Assembly: GCA_003231795.1 (NCBI GenBank)
Contig: QIJI01000322.1
Coordinates: 1 to 13,659 of the forward strand
Source: Gammaproteobacteria bacterium
GTDB taxonomy: Bacteria; Pseudomonadota; Gammaproteobacteria; GCA-001735895
DNA: 13,659 nucleotides
Reading direction: 5' to 3'
Within the stretch, counting starts at the first letter, position 1. Every line of letters begins with the position of its first letter. The position numbers were made by a program, and so were the translations under genes. The notes beneath the pieces were generated by a model. The model searched no databases, had not been told where the DNA came from, and saw nothing but the letters and a program-made list of their open reading frames with translations. This document shows positions 1-7,689 of the stretch, in pieces.

Positions 1-59
1 CCTCGATTTTCTTTAAGTTGCAGAGAATTTAGTGAGGCGCTGTGAAAAATCGGTGAAAA

Positions 60-90
60 TTGCAGAAAACCCGGAATAAAGCGCTATAAA
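60..90 (+). promoter_or_regulatory. Candidate sigma70-type promoter upstream of the response regulator
   Basis: A TTGCAG hexamer (60-65) and a TATAAA hexamer (85-90) are separated by 19 bases, slightly longer than the ideal 17. They lie in AT-rich sequence about 110 bases before the preferred start of the response regulator. This is a motif match by eye only. The AT-rich context makes chance matches likely. Confidence 0.25.
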
Positions 91-202
91 TATTCCTAAA
101 GCATTGTTCAAATTAATTCATATTTAGGAGTCGTTGCAGGCAAGGCTAATCGACACCTGTATACTTAAACGCTATGTTTCGATTTCCGTTCTGGCCCCTT
201 TT

Positions 203-1003
203 ATGACCGAGATTTTCTGGGTTGAAGATCAATCCCATTGGATAAAGAAATTTTCTCCAGTGCTGATAAATGAGGATTTTGACGGCAAGCCGAATGTGCT
301 CTCGATCTTTCATTTCGCCGAAGCTGCACGACAGAAAATTGCGCTCACCGATAAAGATTCGGCCCCCGATGTGGCATTGCTCGATGCGCGTATGAATGGT
401 AATGATCAGGCCGGATTTTCGGTTTCAAAAGCGCTACGCAAGAAATGGCCGAAGCTTCCGATTCTGTATTTGTCGGAACACAGCGGTACTGAAATCGAGC
501 GTGCTGCACTGGAGCAGTTTGCCGCAACCGATTTCATTGCCAAGCATCAACATAACGTGGAACAGGTACTGTGCTGGCGTATCAAGGCAGTATTGCGCCA
601 GCAATCAATCGATACTAATCTTTCCGCCACGATTAATGTTGTTAACAGTGGTGAATTAACCATCGATCTGAATAGTTGGAATGTCTACTGGAAGGGACAG
701 CGATTGATGAACCCGAGTAATGCCCGGCGACCGCTGGCTCCGATGCCACGCAAATTGTTGCGCGAGTTGGTCGATGTTTCTCCACGTCCGTTGAGCGCGA
801 TACAGATGGCCGAACGACTTGATCTGGATCTTGAAAAATTTTCCTACGCCAGTTATCGCCAACACATTAAAACGCTGCGACGCGCTTTCGATGCGATTGA
901 AGGAGGTGATGCCAGCTTCACCAGGCAATGTAGTACAGGAACCGGGATTGTCACATTTGGCGATGAAGGCGCTTATTTCTGGAGCCCGGGTAAAACGAAA
1001 TGA
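203..1003 (+). CDS. Two-component response regulator, receiver plus OmpR-type winged helix
   Basis: A cytoplasmic DNA-binding response regulator of 266 residues. The N-terminal receiver has all expected residues: acidic pair E8/D9 after the first strand, phospho-acceptor D61 (motif LLDAR), S91 (motif LYLSEH) and K114. The C-terminal part from about residue 146 resembles a Trans_reg_C winged helix, with an opening strand GELTIDL, a helix reading RQHIKTLRRAF and a closing hairpin near TGIVTFG. The ATG at 203 begins directly at receiver strand 1 (MTEIFWVED) and is preferred. A TTG at 134 follows an AGGAG by only three bases and would add 23 residues that do not look like a receiver. The stop overlaps the start of the kinase-like gene (ATGA), so the two are probably co-translated. 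The motif with extra residues after the phospho-Asp and then GF faintly recalls PdsR regulators of proteobacterial sortase systems; I cannot confirm this. Target genes are unknown. Confidence 0.85.
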   Translation: MTEIFWVEDQSHWIKKFSPVLINEDFDGKPNVLSIFHFAEAARQKIALTDKDSAPDVALLDARMNGNDQAGFSVSKALRKKWPKLPILYLSEHSGTEIERAALEQFAATDFIAKHQHNVEQVLCWRIKAVLRQQSIDTNLSATINVVNSGELTIDLNSWNVYWKGQRLMNPSNARRPLAPMPRKLLRELVDVSPRPLSAIQMAERLDLDLEKFSYASYRQHIKTLRRAFDAIEGGDASFTRQCSTGTGIVTFGDEGAYFWSPGKTK

Positions 1004-2511
1004 AACTGGCTCGAATTCATTACCCCTGGTTTAGTAGCCTGGCTGCGGTTGTAGTGGTGCTGTGGCAGTTAGTGCTGGCCAACCCGGAATTGCTGGGTGA
1101 TCAAAGTCTGCCCGCCCTGTTGTTGCAAATAGATAGCCTGCTGATAGTGGTGGCGTTGTTGCTGTTACTTGTTTTGCTGGATATCTGGCGATTTGTCAAA
1201 GCCAGTGCTCGCTGTAACGATCAATTAAAACAGATGCAGCTTCAGATTGGCGAACTGTTTGATTCGAAACGCGAGTTGGGCACCCGGGCTCGCACCTATT
1301 CCAATCATGCGGACAAGTTGAAGATGTTTATCAGCGAACGCCTGCTGGAGTATATCGAGTATGACGAGAAATTTTTACACTTCAAAAATATTGCTTCAGA
1401 GGTGCGCCATAACGGGGTCATCAGTTATGACAAAGCACAGACCGCGCTCAAACTGGCACAACAGAATTGTGACCACCTGGAAGGCGCGCAATATCGTGAA
1501 GCGGCGGATAGTTTGACCTATTTATGGGATTTGCTCGATCTGTCAACCACCGACAATATCACCCTGCATGTCACCAATCAGATCTATGACTGCGAAGAGC
1601 ACTATTTTCAGTCGCTGCTGAATGAGGGGACAGAGGAACTGGCCCCATTTCAGCCAACCTTCATGATGAGTCATGCTTTGCAACGCGCGCTGTTACCCAT
1701 TGTCGAGGATGTTGATGAACTCGGATTGAGCGACTGGAAATGTCCCGGTCGTTATCAGGATGATCGCTTTTTGATACGATTGCGTAGTGATGGTGAGATG
1801 CTGGGGAATGAAAATCACATGGTTTTGTTGATTGAAAATCTGGTTAATAACGCGCTTTATTATTCACAGCAAAAACAGCATAAACATCGATTCAGTCGGG
1901 TTTCAATATCACTTGGGCAGCACGAAGGACAGGTTGAACTCAGAATATATAATCGGGGTCCGGGCATTGATGAAGCCGAGAAGGACAGAATCTATCAGCT
2001 TGGTTTTTCATCGCGACGAATTCGTGAGCATCATGGCAAGGGCCTGGGGCTGTATTTTGTCGATCAGATAGTGCGTGGTTTCGAGGGTTCTATCTGCTTT
2101 GAAAATATCGATAACCACGAAGATCGGCTGAGGCTGAGTATCAAGCTTGCCAATTCAGAGATTGTCACTGCACAGATCAGCATTACGATTGTTAATTCCA
2201 AACCTCTATGTAGTATCGAGACGATGGAAATGACGCCGGATAAACGGGTTGAATGGTCGTTCCCGGCGGCGGTTTCAAGTGTAGAAATCAGTCGGCGGGC
2301 AACGCGAACACCGCAACTGATTTCAGAACTGGAAATCGATGAAAACAGCCATCATTTCGATGACAGCGATTTGCTGATGCCACGATGGGTAATTGAAGTT
2401 AAAAATCGCAAACGTTCGTCAAAGCTGGTGCTGCAGGCTCTGAATCTTAGGGGAGTTGAGTTTGTGGCGCGATTTCCAGGGGCTAAATCAAGACTGGAAA
2501 ATCAGAGTTAG
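1000..2511 (+). CDS. Membrane histidine-kinase-like protein with degenerate phospho-acceptor region
   Basis: A probable inner-membrane sensor kinase, 503 residues. Two hydrophobic segments (about 11-27 and 46-62) flank a short periplasmic loop, so there is no large periplasmic sensor. A helical region from about 70 leads into a DHp-like stretch at 128-139 (FKNIASEVRHNG). Aligned with the usual NVSHELRTP pattern, Ser133 falls at the phospho-His position, although the neighbouring Glu and Arg are kept; H137 lies four residues on. The HATPase part is recognisable: N-box with N280 and N284, G1 box NRGPGI with Asn318 instead of the usual Asp, an F-like stretch near YQLGFSS, and G2 box GKGLGLYFV (346-354). 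Between the strand ending near 370 and a strand GVEFVARFP near 485 lie about 115 extra residues of unknown nature. It overlaps the regulator gene by 4 bp. It may use another His, act as a phosphatase or modulator, or be an unusual subfamily. Confidence 0.8.
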   Translation: MKLARIHYPWFSSLAAVVVVLWQLVLANPELLGDQSLPALLLQIDSLLIVVALLLLLVLLDIWRFVKASARCNDQLKQMQLQIGELFDSKRELGTRARTYSNHADKLKMFISERLLEYIEYDEKFLHFKNIASEVRHNGVISYDKAQTALKLAQQNCDHLEGAQYREAADSLTYLWDLLDLSTTDNITLHVTNQIYDCEEHYFQSLLNEGTEELAPFQPTFMMSHALQRALLPIVEDVDELGLSDWKCPGRYQDDRFLIRLRSDGEMLGNENHMVLLIENLVNNALYYSQQKQHKHRFSRVSISLGQHEGQVELRIYNRGPGIDEAEKDRIYQLGFSSRRIREHHGKGLGLYFVDQIVRGFEGSICFENIDNHEDRLRLSIKLANSEIVTAQISITIVNSKPLCSIETMEMTPDKRVEWSFPAAVSSVEISRRATRTPQLISELEIDENSHHFDDSDLLMPRWVIEVKNRKRSSKLVLQALNLRGVEFVARFPGAKSRLENQS

Positions 2512-2529
2512 GATCTCGACCACTAGCCC

Positions 2530-3921
2530 ATGTCAGAAACTATTTTTTGGTCCGCTGCACGTATGGCGCGAGAAATCAGAGCGGGTAATCTTAGCTCGCT
2601 CGAAATCGTAAAGTCTTGTCTTGATCGAATCGAGCAGGTCAATCCCGAAATCAATGCAGTGGTACAGCTTTGTGCAAAACGCGCATTAAGCGAAGCAGAA
2701 AGTCTGGATCGGGCCGCGCAAAAAGGTGAATTCAACGGGCCACTACATGGTGTGCCAATTACGATAAAAGACTCGCTCGATACCGAGGGTATTATTTCAA
2801 CGGGTGGTACGCTGGGACGAAAAAGTCATGTACCCGATCAGGATGCGCCGGTAGTCGCCCGGTTACGCAAAGCCGGTGCTGTATTGCTGGGTAAAACCAA
2901 TACGCCGGAACTGACCTTGAGCGCCGAGACCAACAACCTGATCTACGGGCGCACCAGCAATCCCTTCGATCTTGGGCGCAGCCCGGGCGGTAGCAGTGGT
3001 GGTTCGGCTGCCATTATCGCTTGTGGTGGATCAGCACTGGAATTGGGCTCAGATACGGGTGGCAGTATTCGTGAGCCGGCACATCTGTGTGGGATTACCG
3101 GCATTAAACCGACTTCCGGACGTACCCCGCGTAGTGGTCATATCGTACCCTATGGCGGCGGTGTGATGGATTCGCTAACTCAGATCGGTCCGATGGCACG
3201 TTATGTCGAAGACCTTGTGCTGGCGTTACCGCTGATATGTGGACCCGACGGACGCGATCCTTCGGTTGTGCCGGTGGCTATGGGTGATCCCGACCGGCTT
3301 GATTTATCGAGCCTGCGGATTGCCTGGTACGCCGATAATGCGATTGTTTCACCCGATGAAAATATCGGCCGGGTTGTCACTGAAGTAGCAAATCGCTTGA
3401 GCGAACGGGGTTGTACGATTGAGCACTGTCTGCTTCCGGGGATGCAGGAATTGGTTGATTTATCGACTGAATTGCGGGAATCCGCCACCGCCGGTTTAAT
3501 TCTTAGACTATTGCATCGTTACGGTACCACCGAGCCCGGAGAAGATCTCGGCGGATACCTTACGCAAAAAAGCCTTGCCTCCGTCGATAGCCTTGATCCT
3601 GCCCTGATGGAGGCAATTGATGAAGCGCGCAGCCAGGCACTGGGGTTCTTTGCCGATTATGACGCCATCTTGTGCCCACCTTCACATTCACTGGCACGTC
3701 CGCATCGATCCTCACATAGCGATAGTTTCGACGACTGGAGTTACCTGACCATTCACAATCTGCTCGGATGGCCCGGGGTAACGCTACGCGCCGGTATCAG
3801 TGCGCAAGGTTTACCGGTTGGAGTACAGGTAGTGGCAGCACCCTGGCGCGAAGATATCTGTCTTGCGCTAGCACTGGAAATCGAACATCTGATGGGTGGA
3901 TATCAGCCACCACCTTTATGA
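2530..3921 (+). CDS. Amidase-signature (AS) family amidase
   Basis: A hydrolase of the amidase signature family, 463 residues, a normal length. The Ser-cisSer-Lys triad is intact: Lys80 in GVPITIKDS, cis-Ser155 in the glycine/serine-rich GGSSGGS loop, and nucleophile Ser179 in DTGGSIREP. The 24-residue spacing between the two serines matches the family. There is no signal peptide, so it is cytoplasmic. It resembles the GatA subunit of the tRNA-dependent amidotransferase, but no gatB or gatC is nearby. A stand-alone amidase acting on an unknown carboxamide is therefore more likely; the substrate cannot be read from the sequence. It starts 18 bp after the kinase-like gene on the same strand and may be in the same transcript. 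No clear Shine-Dalgarno sequence is visible before ATG 2530. Its end converges on the yibQ-like gene with a 10-bp gap and no obvious terminator. Confidence 0.9.
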   Translation: MSETIFWSAARMAREIRAGNLSSLEIVKSCLDRIEQVNPEINAVVQLCAKRALSEAESLDRAAQKGEFNGPLHGVPITIKDSLDTEGIISTGGTLGRKSHVPDQDAPVVARLRKAGAVLLGKTNTPELTLSAETNNLIYGRTSNPFDLGRSPGGSSGGSAAIIACGGSALELGSDTGGSIREPAHLCGITGIKPTSGRTPRSGHIVPYGGGVMDSLTQIGPMARYVEDLVLALPLICGPDGRDPSVVPVAMGDPDRLDLSSLRIAWYADNAIVSPDENIGRVVTEVANRLSERGCTIEHCLLPGMQELVDLSTELRESATAGLILRLLHRYGTTEPGEDLGGYLTQKSLASVDSLDPALMEAIDEARSQALGFFADYDAILCPPSHSLARPHRSSHSDSFDDWSYLTIHNLLGWPGVTLRAGISAQGLPVGVQVVAAPWREDICLALALEIEHLMGGYQPPPL

Positions 3922-3931
3922 AGATGCGAAT

Positions 3932-4768
3932 TTAATGTACTGGCTGCAGGTTTGACAAATGCTGTTTCCAGGTGCTGGAAAAACCGCGAACTCTGCGTTC
4001 GCTGATCAATTCAGAAACTGGCATGAAATGAAATTTCCGACTTGTATCAGGCAGGTTTTCACGTAACACCTGAATGGTTTCCTTGTGCGGGTGCCCGATT
4101 GCGATAGCAGACCCGTGCAGGCGTGATTTCTCGAGCCAGATCTGGTATTGCAGGCGAATCGACGCCAGGTTCAATTCGTTGTCGAGAAAAATGTCGCGGG
4201 TTATAGAGTTCAAGCCGGCATCGAGTGCCTGTGCATAGGCAACACTGCGCGGGGTGGTACGGCTATCGAGAAAATAAAGTTGCGGGTTGTATCCACTAAT
4301 GCTATCCATGACCGGGCGCATGAAAAAATTAAACTCGGTCAAAAGACTACCCATGTGATTATTGACCCCGCGAATGAAAGGAATTTTCGTCAGCAGCGAA
4401 TGTACCTTTTTGGTTAGCTGATCTTCATCCATCGATGCATCAAGCGCGTGTGGTTCCCGGGTGGATGCGGAACCAATCGACTGCATCGGCAGATGCAGAA
4501 TCACTTCCTTGTTCAGTTTATATGCATGACGTGCCAGTTTTTGACCATAACTGGTACCGGGTAGAATCGCATAGGTGTGACTACCAACCAGATCGATAGC
4601 CGCGATTCCATTTTCGAGTGAATAGCCGAGATCGTCGATGACCAGTGATAACATGGGTCGCTGTTCGGCAGCTGCTCCGAATGCTAGCGTGAATAGCAGA
4701 ATCAGCCAGGCGCTTGAGGCGGTAGGCCGGATCGGATACCCCTTAGTAGTCAAACCTTGGTTGTGCAA
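3932..4768 (-). CDS. yibQ: Divergent polysaccharide deacetylase family protein (YibQ-like)
   Basis: A predicted exported protein of the divergent polysaccharide deacetylase family (DUF610/PF04748), 278 residues. It has an N-terminal hydrophobic signal (about 20-34, AWLILLFTLAFGAAA), the family opening LSLVIDDLGYS with the Asp pair D45/D46, the segment VILHLPMQ, then NNHMGS, YFLDSRTT and a late AIAIGHPH. These match the conserved acidic and histidine positions of the fold. An in-frame TAG lies two codons before TTG 4768, so the start must be that TTG or the TTG five codons later; no ATG precedes the signal peptide. It starts only 3 bp after the S41 protease stop, which suggests translational coupling. 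The envC-protease-yibQ order matches the known gammaproteobacterial cluster. The actual substrate of YibQ proteins is unsettled as far as I know, and envelope or peptidoglycan work is inferred from neighbours. Confidence 0.9.
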   Translation of the reverse strand: MHNQGLTTKGYPIRPTASSAWLILLFTLAFGAAAEQRPMLSLVIDDLGYSLENGIAAIDLVGSHTYAILPGTSYGQKLARHAYKLNKEVILHLPMQSIGSASTREPHALDASMDEDQLTKKVHSLLTKIPFIRGVNNHMGSLLTEFNFFMRPVMDSISGYNPQLYFLDSRTTPRSVAYAQALDAGLNSITRDIFLDNELNLASIRLQYQIWLEKSRLHGSAIAIGHPHKETIQVLRENLPDTSRKFHFMPVSELISERRVRGFSSTWKQHLSNLQPVH

Positions 4769-4771
4769 CCA

Positions 4772-6076
4772 CTAGCTGCTGCGGCCGTTCAGAATATACA
4801 AACCCTTAAGCAGGTTAAGTGCTTCGAACAACTGGAAATCCGATTGCGCGAGCTCTTCGCCATTTTCTTTTTCACTGCCCTTGCTGCCGCTTTCAGTTTC
4901 GCCATCCGGATTGCTGAGACGCCCGTCGAGATCCTTTTCAGAATAGGATTGCCTCGATTTTTCATCTTGGTCTGGCAATCTCAAGGTACTCAGTATAATG
5001 TCGGGCTCGATACCCTTGGCCTGGATCGAACGGCCATTGGGGGTAAAGTAACGCGCTGTAGTGAGTTTCACAGCAGAGCCGTTACGTAGTTCCTGAATGG
5101 TTTGAACCGAACCTTTGCCAAAAGACTTGGTGCCCATGATGATGCCGCGCTTGTGGTCCTGAATTGCGCCGGCGACAATTTCGGAGGCCGAGGCTGAGCC
5201 GCCGTTGATCAGTACCACCAGGGGTGCACCATTGAGGCTGTCTCCAGGGGTGGCTACATAACGATGGCTGGAATCATCGATCCGGCCCTCGGTATAAACT
5301 ATTAATCCGTCGTCTATGAAGGCATCCGAGACGCCAACCGCACCGTTGAGTACGCCGCCGGGATTGTTGCGCAGATCAAGTATCATGCCTTTCAGGGGAT
5401 CCTGTTTTTGCAAGTCAGAAATGGCTTTGAGCAAGTCGGTAGTAGTGCGTGACTGAAAATTGGAAATACGCACATAGCCAAAACCGGGTTCGAGCATTCT
5501 GTTTTTAACGCTCTTGACGCGGATAATCTCACGCGTAATAACAATGACAAAAGGTTGAGATTCACCTTCACGAACAATGGTTAATTCGATGTCGGTATTG
5601 GGCTTGCCGCGCATGATTTTAACCGCAGCATTCAGAGTCATTCCTTTAACTGATTTATCATCCAGTTTTATAATCAGGTCGCTGGCCTGGATGCCGGCAC
5701 GTGAGGCTGGCGTGTCGTCGATGGGGGAAATGACTTTGACGAAACCGTTTTCCATACTGACTTCGATACCGAGGCCGCCAAACTGCCCGGTGGTTCCAAT
5801 CTTTAAATCACTGAATTCGCTGGTATTTAGAAATGCCGAATGTGGGTCCAGTCCGCTGAGCATGCCGCGAATTGCGTCTTCGATGAGTTTTTTGTCATCT
5901 ACCGGTTCGACGTAATCTGATTTGACCCTGGAAAAAACTTCGGTGAAAGACTGGAGATCCTCAAACGGAATTTCTTCGCTGTCCTTGAGTGCAAAAACAC
6001 TGTGTCCGACCGCAATCGTCAGGCCGAGCAGAATACCGCTCAAGAACAAGGTTGAAGTTCGCAGTTTGTGTAACAT
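4772..6076 (-). CDS. ctpA: S41 family C-terminal processing protease (CtpA/Prc type)
   Basis: A periplasmic carboxyl-terminal processing serine protease, 434 residues with the chosen start. Residues 8-29 form a signal or anchor segment ending in SVFA. An N-terminal helical part is followed by a PDZ domain (about 100-170, containing FGGLGIEV and the DTPASRAGI loop) and the S41 core (about 198-385). The catalytic pair is visible as Ser296 in SASASEI and Lys321 in SFGKGSVQ; the 25-residue spacing equals that of E. coli Prc. The C-terminal 50 residues are charged and low-complexity. ATG 6076 is chosen because GGAG lies 6 bases upstream and the signal peptide starts there; an ATG at 6139 would add 21 unlikely residues. 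It follows envC by about 200 bp, which probably holds its own promoter, and runs directly into the yibQ-like gene. Such proteases trim or degrade envelope proteins, including cell-wall hydrolases. Confidence 0.93.
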   Translation of the reverse strand: MLHKLRTSTLFLSGILLGLTIAVGHSVFALKDSEEIPFEDLQSFTEVFSRVKSDYVEPVDDKKLIEDAIRGMLSGLDPHSAFLNTSEFSDLKIGTTGQFGGLGIEVSMENGFVKVISPIDDTPASRAGIQASDLIIKLDDKSVKGMTLNAAVKIMRGKPNTDIELTIVREGESQPFVIVITREIIRVKSVKNRMLEPGFGYVRISNFQSRTTTDLLKAISDLQKQDPLKGMILDLRNNPGGVLNGAVGVSDAFIDDGLIVYTEGRIDDSSHRYVATPGDSLNGAPLVVLINGGSASASEIVAGAIQDHKRGIIMGTKSFGKGSVQTIQELRNGSAVKLTTARYFTPNGRSIQAKGIEPDIILSTLRLPDQDEKSRQSYSEKDLDGRLSNPDGETESGSKGSEKENGEELAQSDFQLFEALNLLKGLYILNGRSS

Positions 6077-6082
6077 TTTATT

Positions 6083-6086
6083 CTCC
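6083..6086 (-). promoter_or_regulatory. Shine-Dalgarno site deciding the ctpA start
   Basis: GGAG on the minus strand ends 6 bases before ATG 6076. This is the only well-placed ribosome site in the area, so it fixes the start of the S41 protease there rather than at the upstream ATG 6139. Confidence 0.7.
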
Positions 6087-6114
6087 AATATAACCCGCCG
6101 ACCTAAAGTCCAGA

Positions 6115-6142
6115 CCCAAAGGCATATACCCAAAGGCATATA
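6115..6142. repeat. Perfect 14-bp tandem duplication upstream of ctpA
   Basis: The unit CCCAAAGGCATATA occurs twice head to tail (6115-6128 and 6129-6142) with no mismatch and no spacer. On the ctpA strand it lies 39-66 bases before the start codon, inside the likely promoter or leader. It may be a recent slippage duplication or a doubled binding site. The exact repetition is plain in the sequence; its function is unknown. Confidence 0.9.
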
Positions 6143-6201
6143 CTATTTGTCCGGGCTAACTATTGTAGACTAGATATCGCTTTAGAAGTTGTACCCAGTT
6201 C

Positions 6202-6224
6202 AAAAGAAAACGCGCTGAGAAGCG
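6202..6224 (-). terminator. Weak candidate Rho-independent terminator after envC
   Basis: Read on the minus strand, CGCT-TCTC-AGCG forms a 4-bp GC-rich stem that is followed by CGTTTTCTTTT. It lies about 55 bases past the envC stop. The stem is short and the T-run is interrupted, so it could only partly terminate and may allow read-through into ctpA. Confidence 0.25.
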
Positions 6225-6279
6225 AATTCTACGGCAATCTGCGGGATATTGCAGCGATGTGGCGCTAATCCGTGCGTTT

Positions 6280-7461
6280 TTATTGTTCGGAGGCAAATTG
6301 GTTGTCTACCTTGCACCAGCGGGCGGGGTTTTGCGGTTTCCCTTTCTTCCTGATCTCAAAGTAAAGGCCATTATTTTTCTGACCGCCGCTGTTTCCGATA
6401 GAAGCGATTACATCACCCGTTTCGACCCATTCTCCGGCAGACTTAAACAGAGATTCATTGTGGCCATATAACGACAGGTATGAATTTCCGTGATCGATAA
6501 TAATCAGATTTCCCAACCCGCGTAGCCAATCTGCAAAGGCAATCCGCCCATAGGAGACGGCCCTGATCTGGCGTCCACTTGGGGCCTCGATTATAACACC
6601 CTGCCAACGCAGGTCGGAAAGGGGTTTGCGGCGGCCATAGAGTTTTTTCAGTTTGCCCTTGACCGGCCATGCCAGTTTGCCTTTGAGTTGCGCAAACGGC
6701 TCGCGCGAAACATTGGGCTCCGGTGCATCGATGAATATTTCCTGAATCGAATCAATCAGGTTCTGCAACTGCTGCGCCTCATCTTCGAGTTTGACGAGGC
6801 TGCCACCCTGCTTTTTGATTTGCTTGTTGAGCGAGCTGATGATGTTTTTACGCTTGCCGCGATCTTTGTCGAGTTTTACTTTTTGATGGTTTAATTGTTG
6901 CTGGTTTTTCTCCAACTCGCTGCGCGCTTTCTGGATCAGTATTTCGGTTTCCAGGATCTTGTCGATATTGTGTTGCACGCCATTGATCAGATTAACGCGA
7001 GCCTCCGAGAAATACCGGTAGTAAACCAGATTGCGTTGTAACACTTCGGGGTTCTGCTGAGAGAACAGGAGCTTCACTTTTTCCTGTTTGCCGAGTGTGA
7101 ACGCGGTATAAACCTGCTCCGCGAGGTAATCGTTTTCGCGGCTCAATTGTTGCTGGTGCTTTAATCGGGTTTTGGTGAGCTTCACCAGTTCGTTTTTACG
7201 GGACTTGATTTTCCCGCCGACTTTCTTAATCTTGCCGCTGACCTGGCCGATTTCCTGCTCTATGGTTCGCAACTGCTTGCCATAACGGGATTTACTATCT
7301 TCCTTGACGTCGATAGTCTGCTTCAGTTTTTTAATCTTATAAAGTAATACCTTGAGCTGTTTTTCCTTGGTGGGCTTGTCATTGGCCGAATATACCGGGG
7401 CGAATGTCAAACCTGCCAACAGGCAGGTTATCAGAATTTTACCGGCGATAGACATTGCCAT
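6280..7461 (-). CDS. envC: Murein hydrolase activator EnvC (coiled coil plus degenerate LytM domain)
   Basis: A periplasmic activator of the amidases that split septal peptidoglycan during cell division; in E. coli EnvC acts on AmiA and AmiB under FtsEX control. The 393-residue product has a signal peptide (about 1-26, ending VYSA), a long Lys/Glu/Gln-rich coiled coil (about 30-245), and a LytM/M23 domain (about 264-383). The zinc site is lost as in E. coli EnvC: the usual first HxxxD reads W286...V290, and the terminal HLH reads G365-L366-Y367. It therefore regulates and does not cut. Motifs RWQGVII, ADWLRGLG, SLYGH, GNSGGQ and LYFEIR line up closely with E. coli EnvC as I remember it. ATG 7461 is used; ATG 7455 is equally possible, and no strong ribosome site is visible. 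The usual upstream neighbour gpmI is absent; a regulator gene diverges from it instead. Confidence 0.94.
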   Translation of the reverse strand: MAMSIAGKILITCLLAGLTFAPVYSANDKPTKEKQLKVLLYKIKKLKQTIDVKEDSKSRYGKQLRTIEQEIGQVSGKIKKVGGKIKSRKNELVKLTKTRLKHQQQLSRENDYLAEQVYTAFTLGKQEKVKLLFSQQNPEVLQRNLVYYRYFSEARVNLINGVQHNIDKILETEILIQKARSELEKNQQQLNHQKVKLDKDRGKRKNIISSLNKQIKKQGGSLVKLEDEAQQLQNLIDSIQEIFIDAPEPNVSREPFAQLKGKLAWPVKGKLKKLYGRRKPLSDLRWQGVIIEAPSGRQIRAVSYGRIAFADWLRGLGNLIIIDHGNSYLSLYGHNESLFKSAGEWVETGDVIASIGNSGGQKNNGLYFEIRKKGKPQNPARWCKVDNQFASEQ

Positions 7462-7490
7462 CCGACTTGTACATAATCATTCGCTAATAT

Positions 7491-7656
7491 TAACCCGGAA
7501 ATTTCATGAATTTGCGCGAAGATCGCGCAGAACATTGACTTCACAAGGAAATTTCCGAAGAAGTCTCGTATCAATGATTCCGGGCGACTGAGGAAATATC
7601 CTTGTGGAATCAATGGGCAAGCGAGATCGTGCATAATTTATGAATTTTCCGGGTTA
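7491..7656. repeat. Imperfect long palindrome (MITE-like) between envC and the arsR-type gene
   Basis: About 166 bp in which the left half pairs with the right half. The outer ends TAACCCGGAA and TTCCGGGTTA are perfect complements, 7492-7512 pairs with 7635-7655 at 19 of 21 positions, and 7542-7556 pairs with 7592-7606 at 14 of 15. The centre is near 7574. The left arm also holds a perfect small hairpin, TGCGCGA-AGA-TCGCGCA (7513-7529). There is no ORF of note inside. The outermost TA on each side could be a target duplication of the IS630/mariner type, but this is speculation. It fills most of the divergent intergenic region, so promoters for envC and the regulator gene must overlap or flank it. 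It could be a non-autonomous mobile element or a structured regulatory region. Confidence 0.75.
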
Positions 7657-7689
7657 GATACCACTGATTTCGATCATACACACAAGGCG

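Noticed and set aside
134..202. Upstream TTG start extending the response regulator by 23 residues
   Set aside because: AGGAG is only three bases from the TTG, the extra residues do not resemble a receiver, and ATG 203 begins exactly at the first receiver strand. Kept only as an alternative.
2530..3921. Amidase as GatA of the tRNA-dependent amidotransferase
   Set aside because: No gatB or gatC lies nearby and the gene follows a two-component system; many stand-alone amidases share the same signature.
5577..6173. Plus-strand ORFs opposite ctpA, and other antisense ORFs inside the well-recognised genes
   Set aside because: They lack ribosome sites or recognisable domains and mirror the opposite coding frame of clear genes.
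6310..6640. Loss of zinc ligands in the EnvC LytM domain as a broken enzyme
   Set aside because: E. coli EnvC is naturally degenerate at the same sites and works as an amidase activator, so this is expected for the family.
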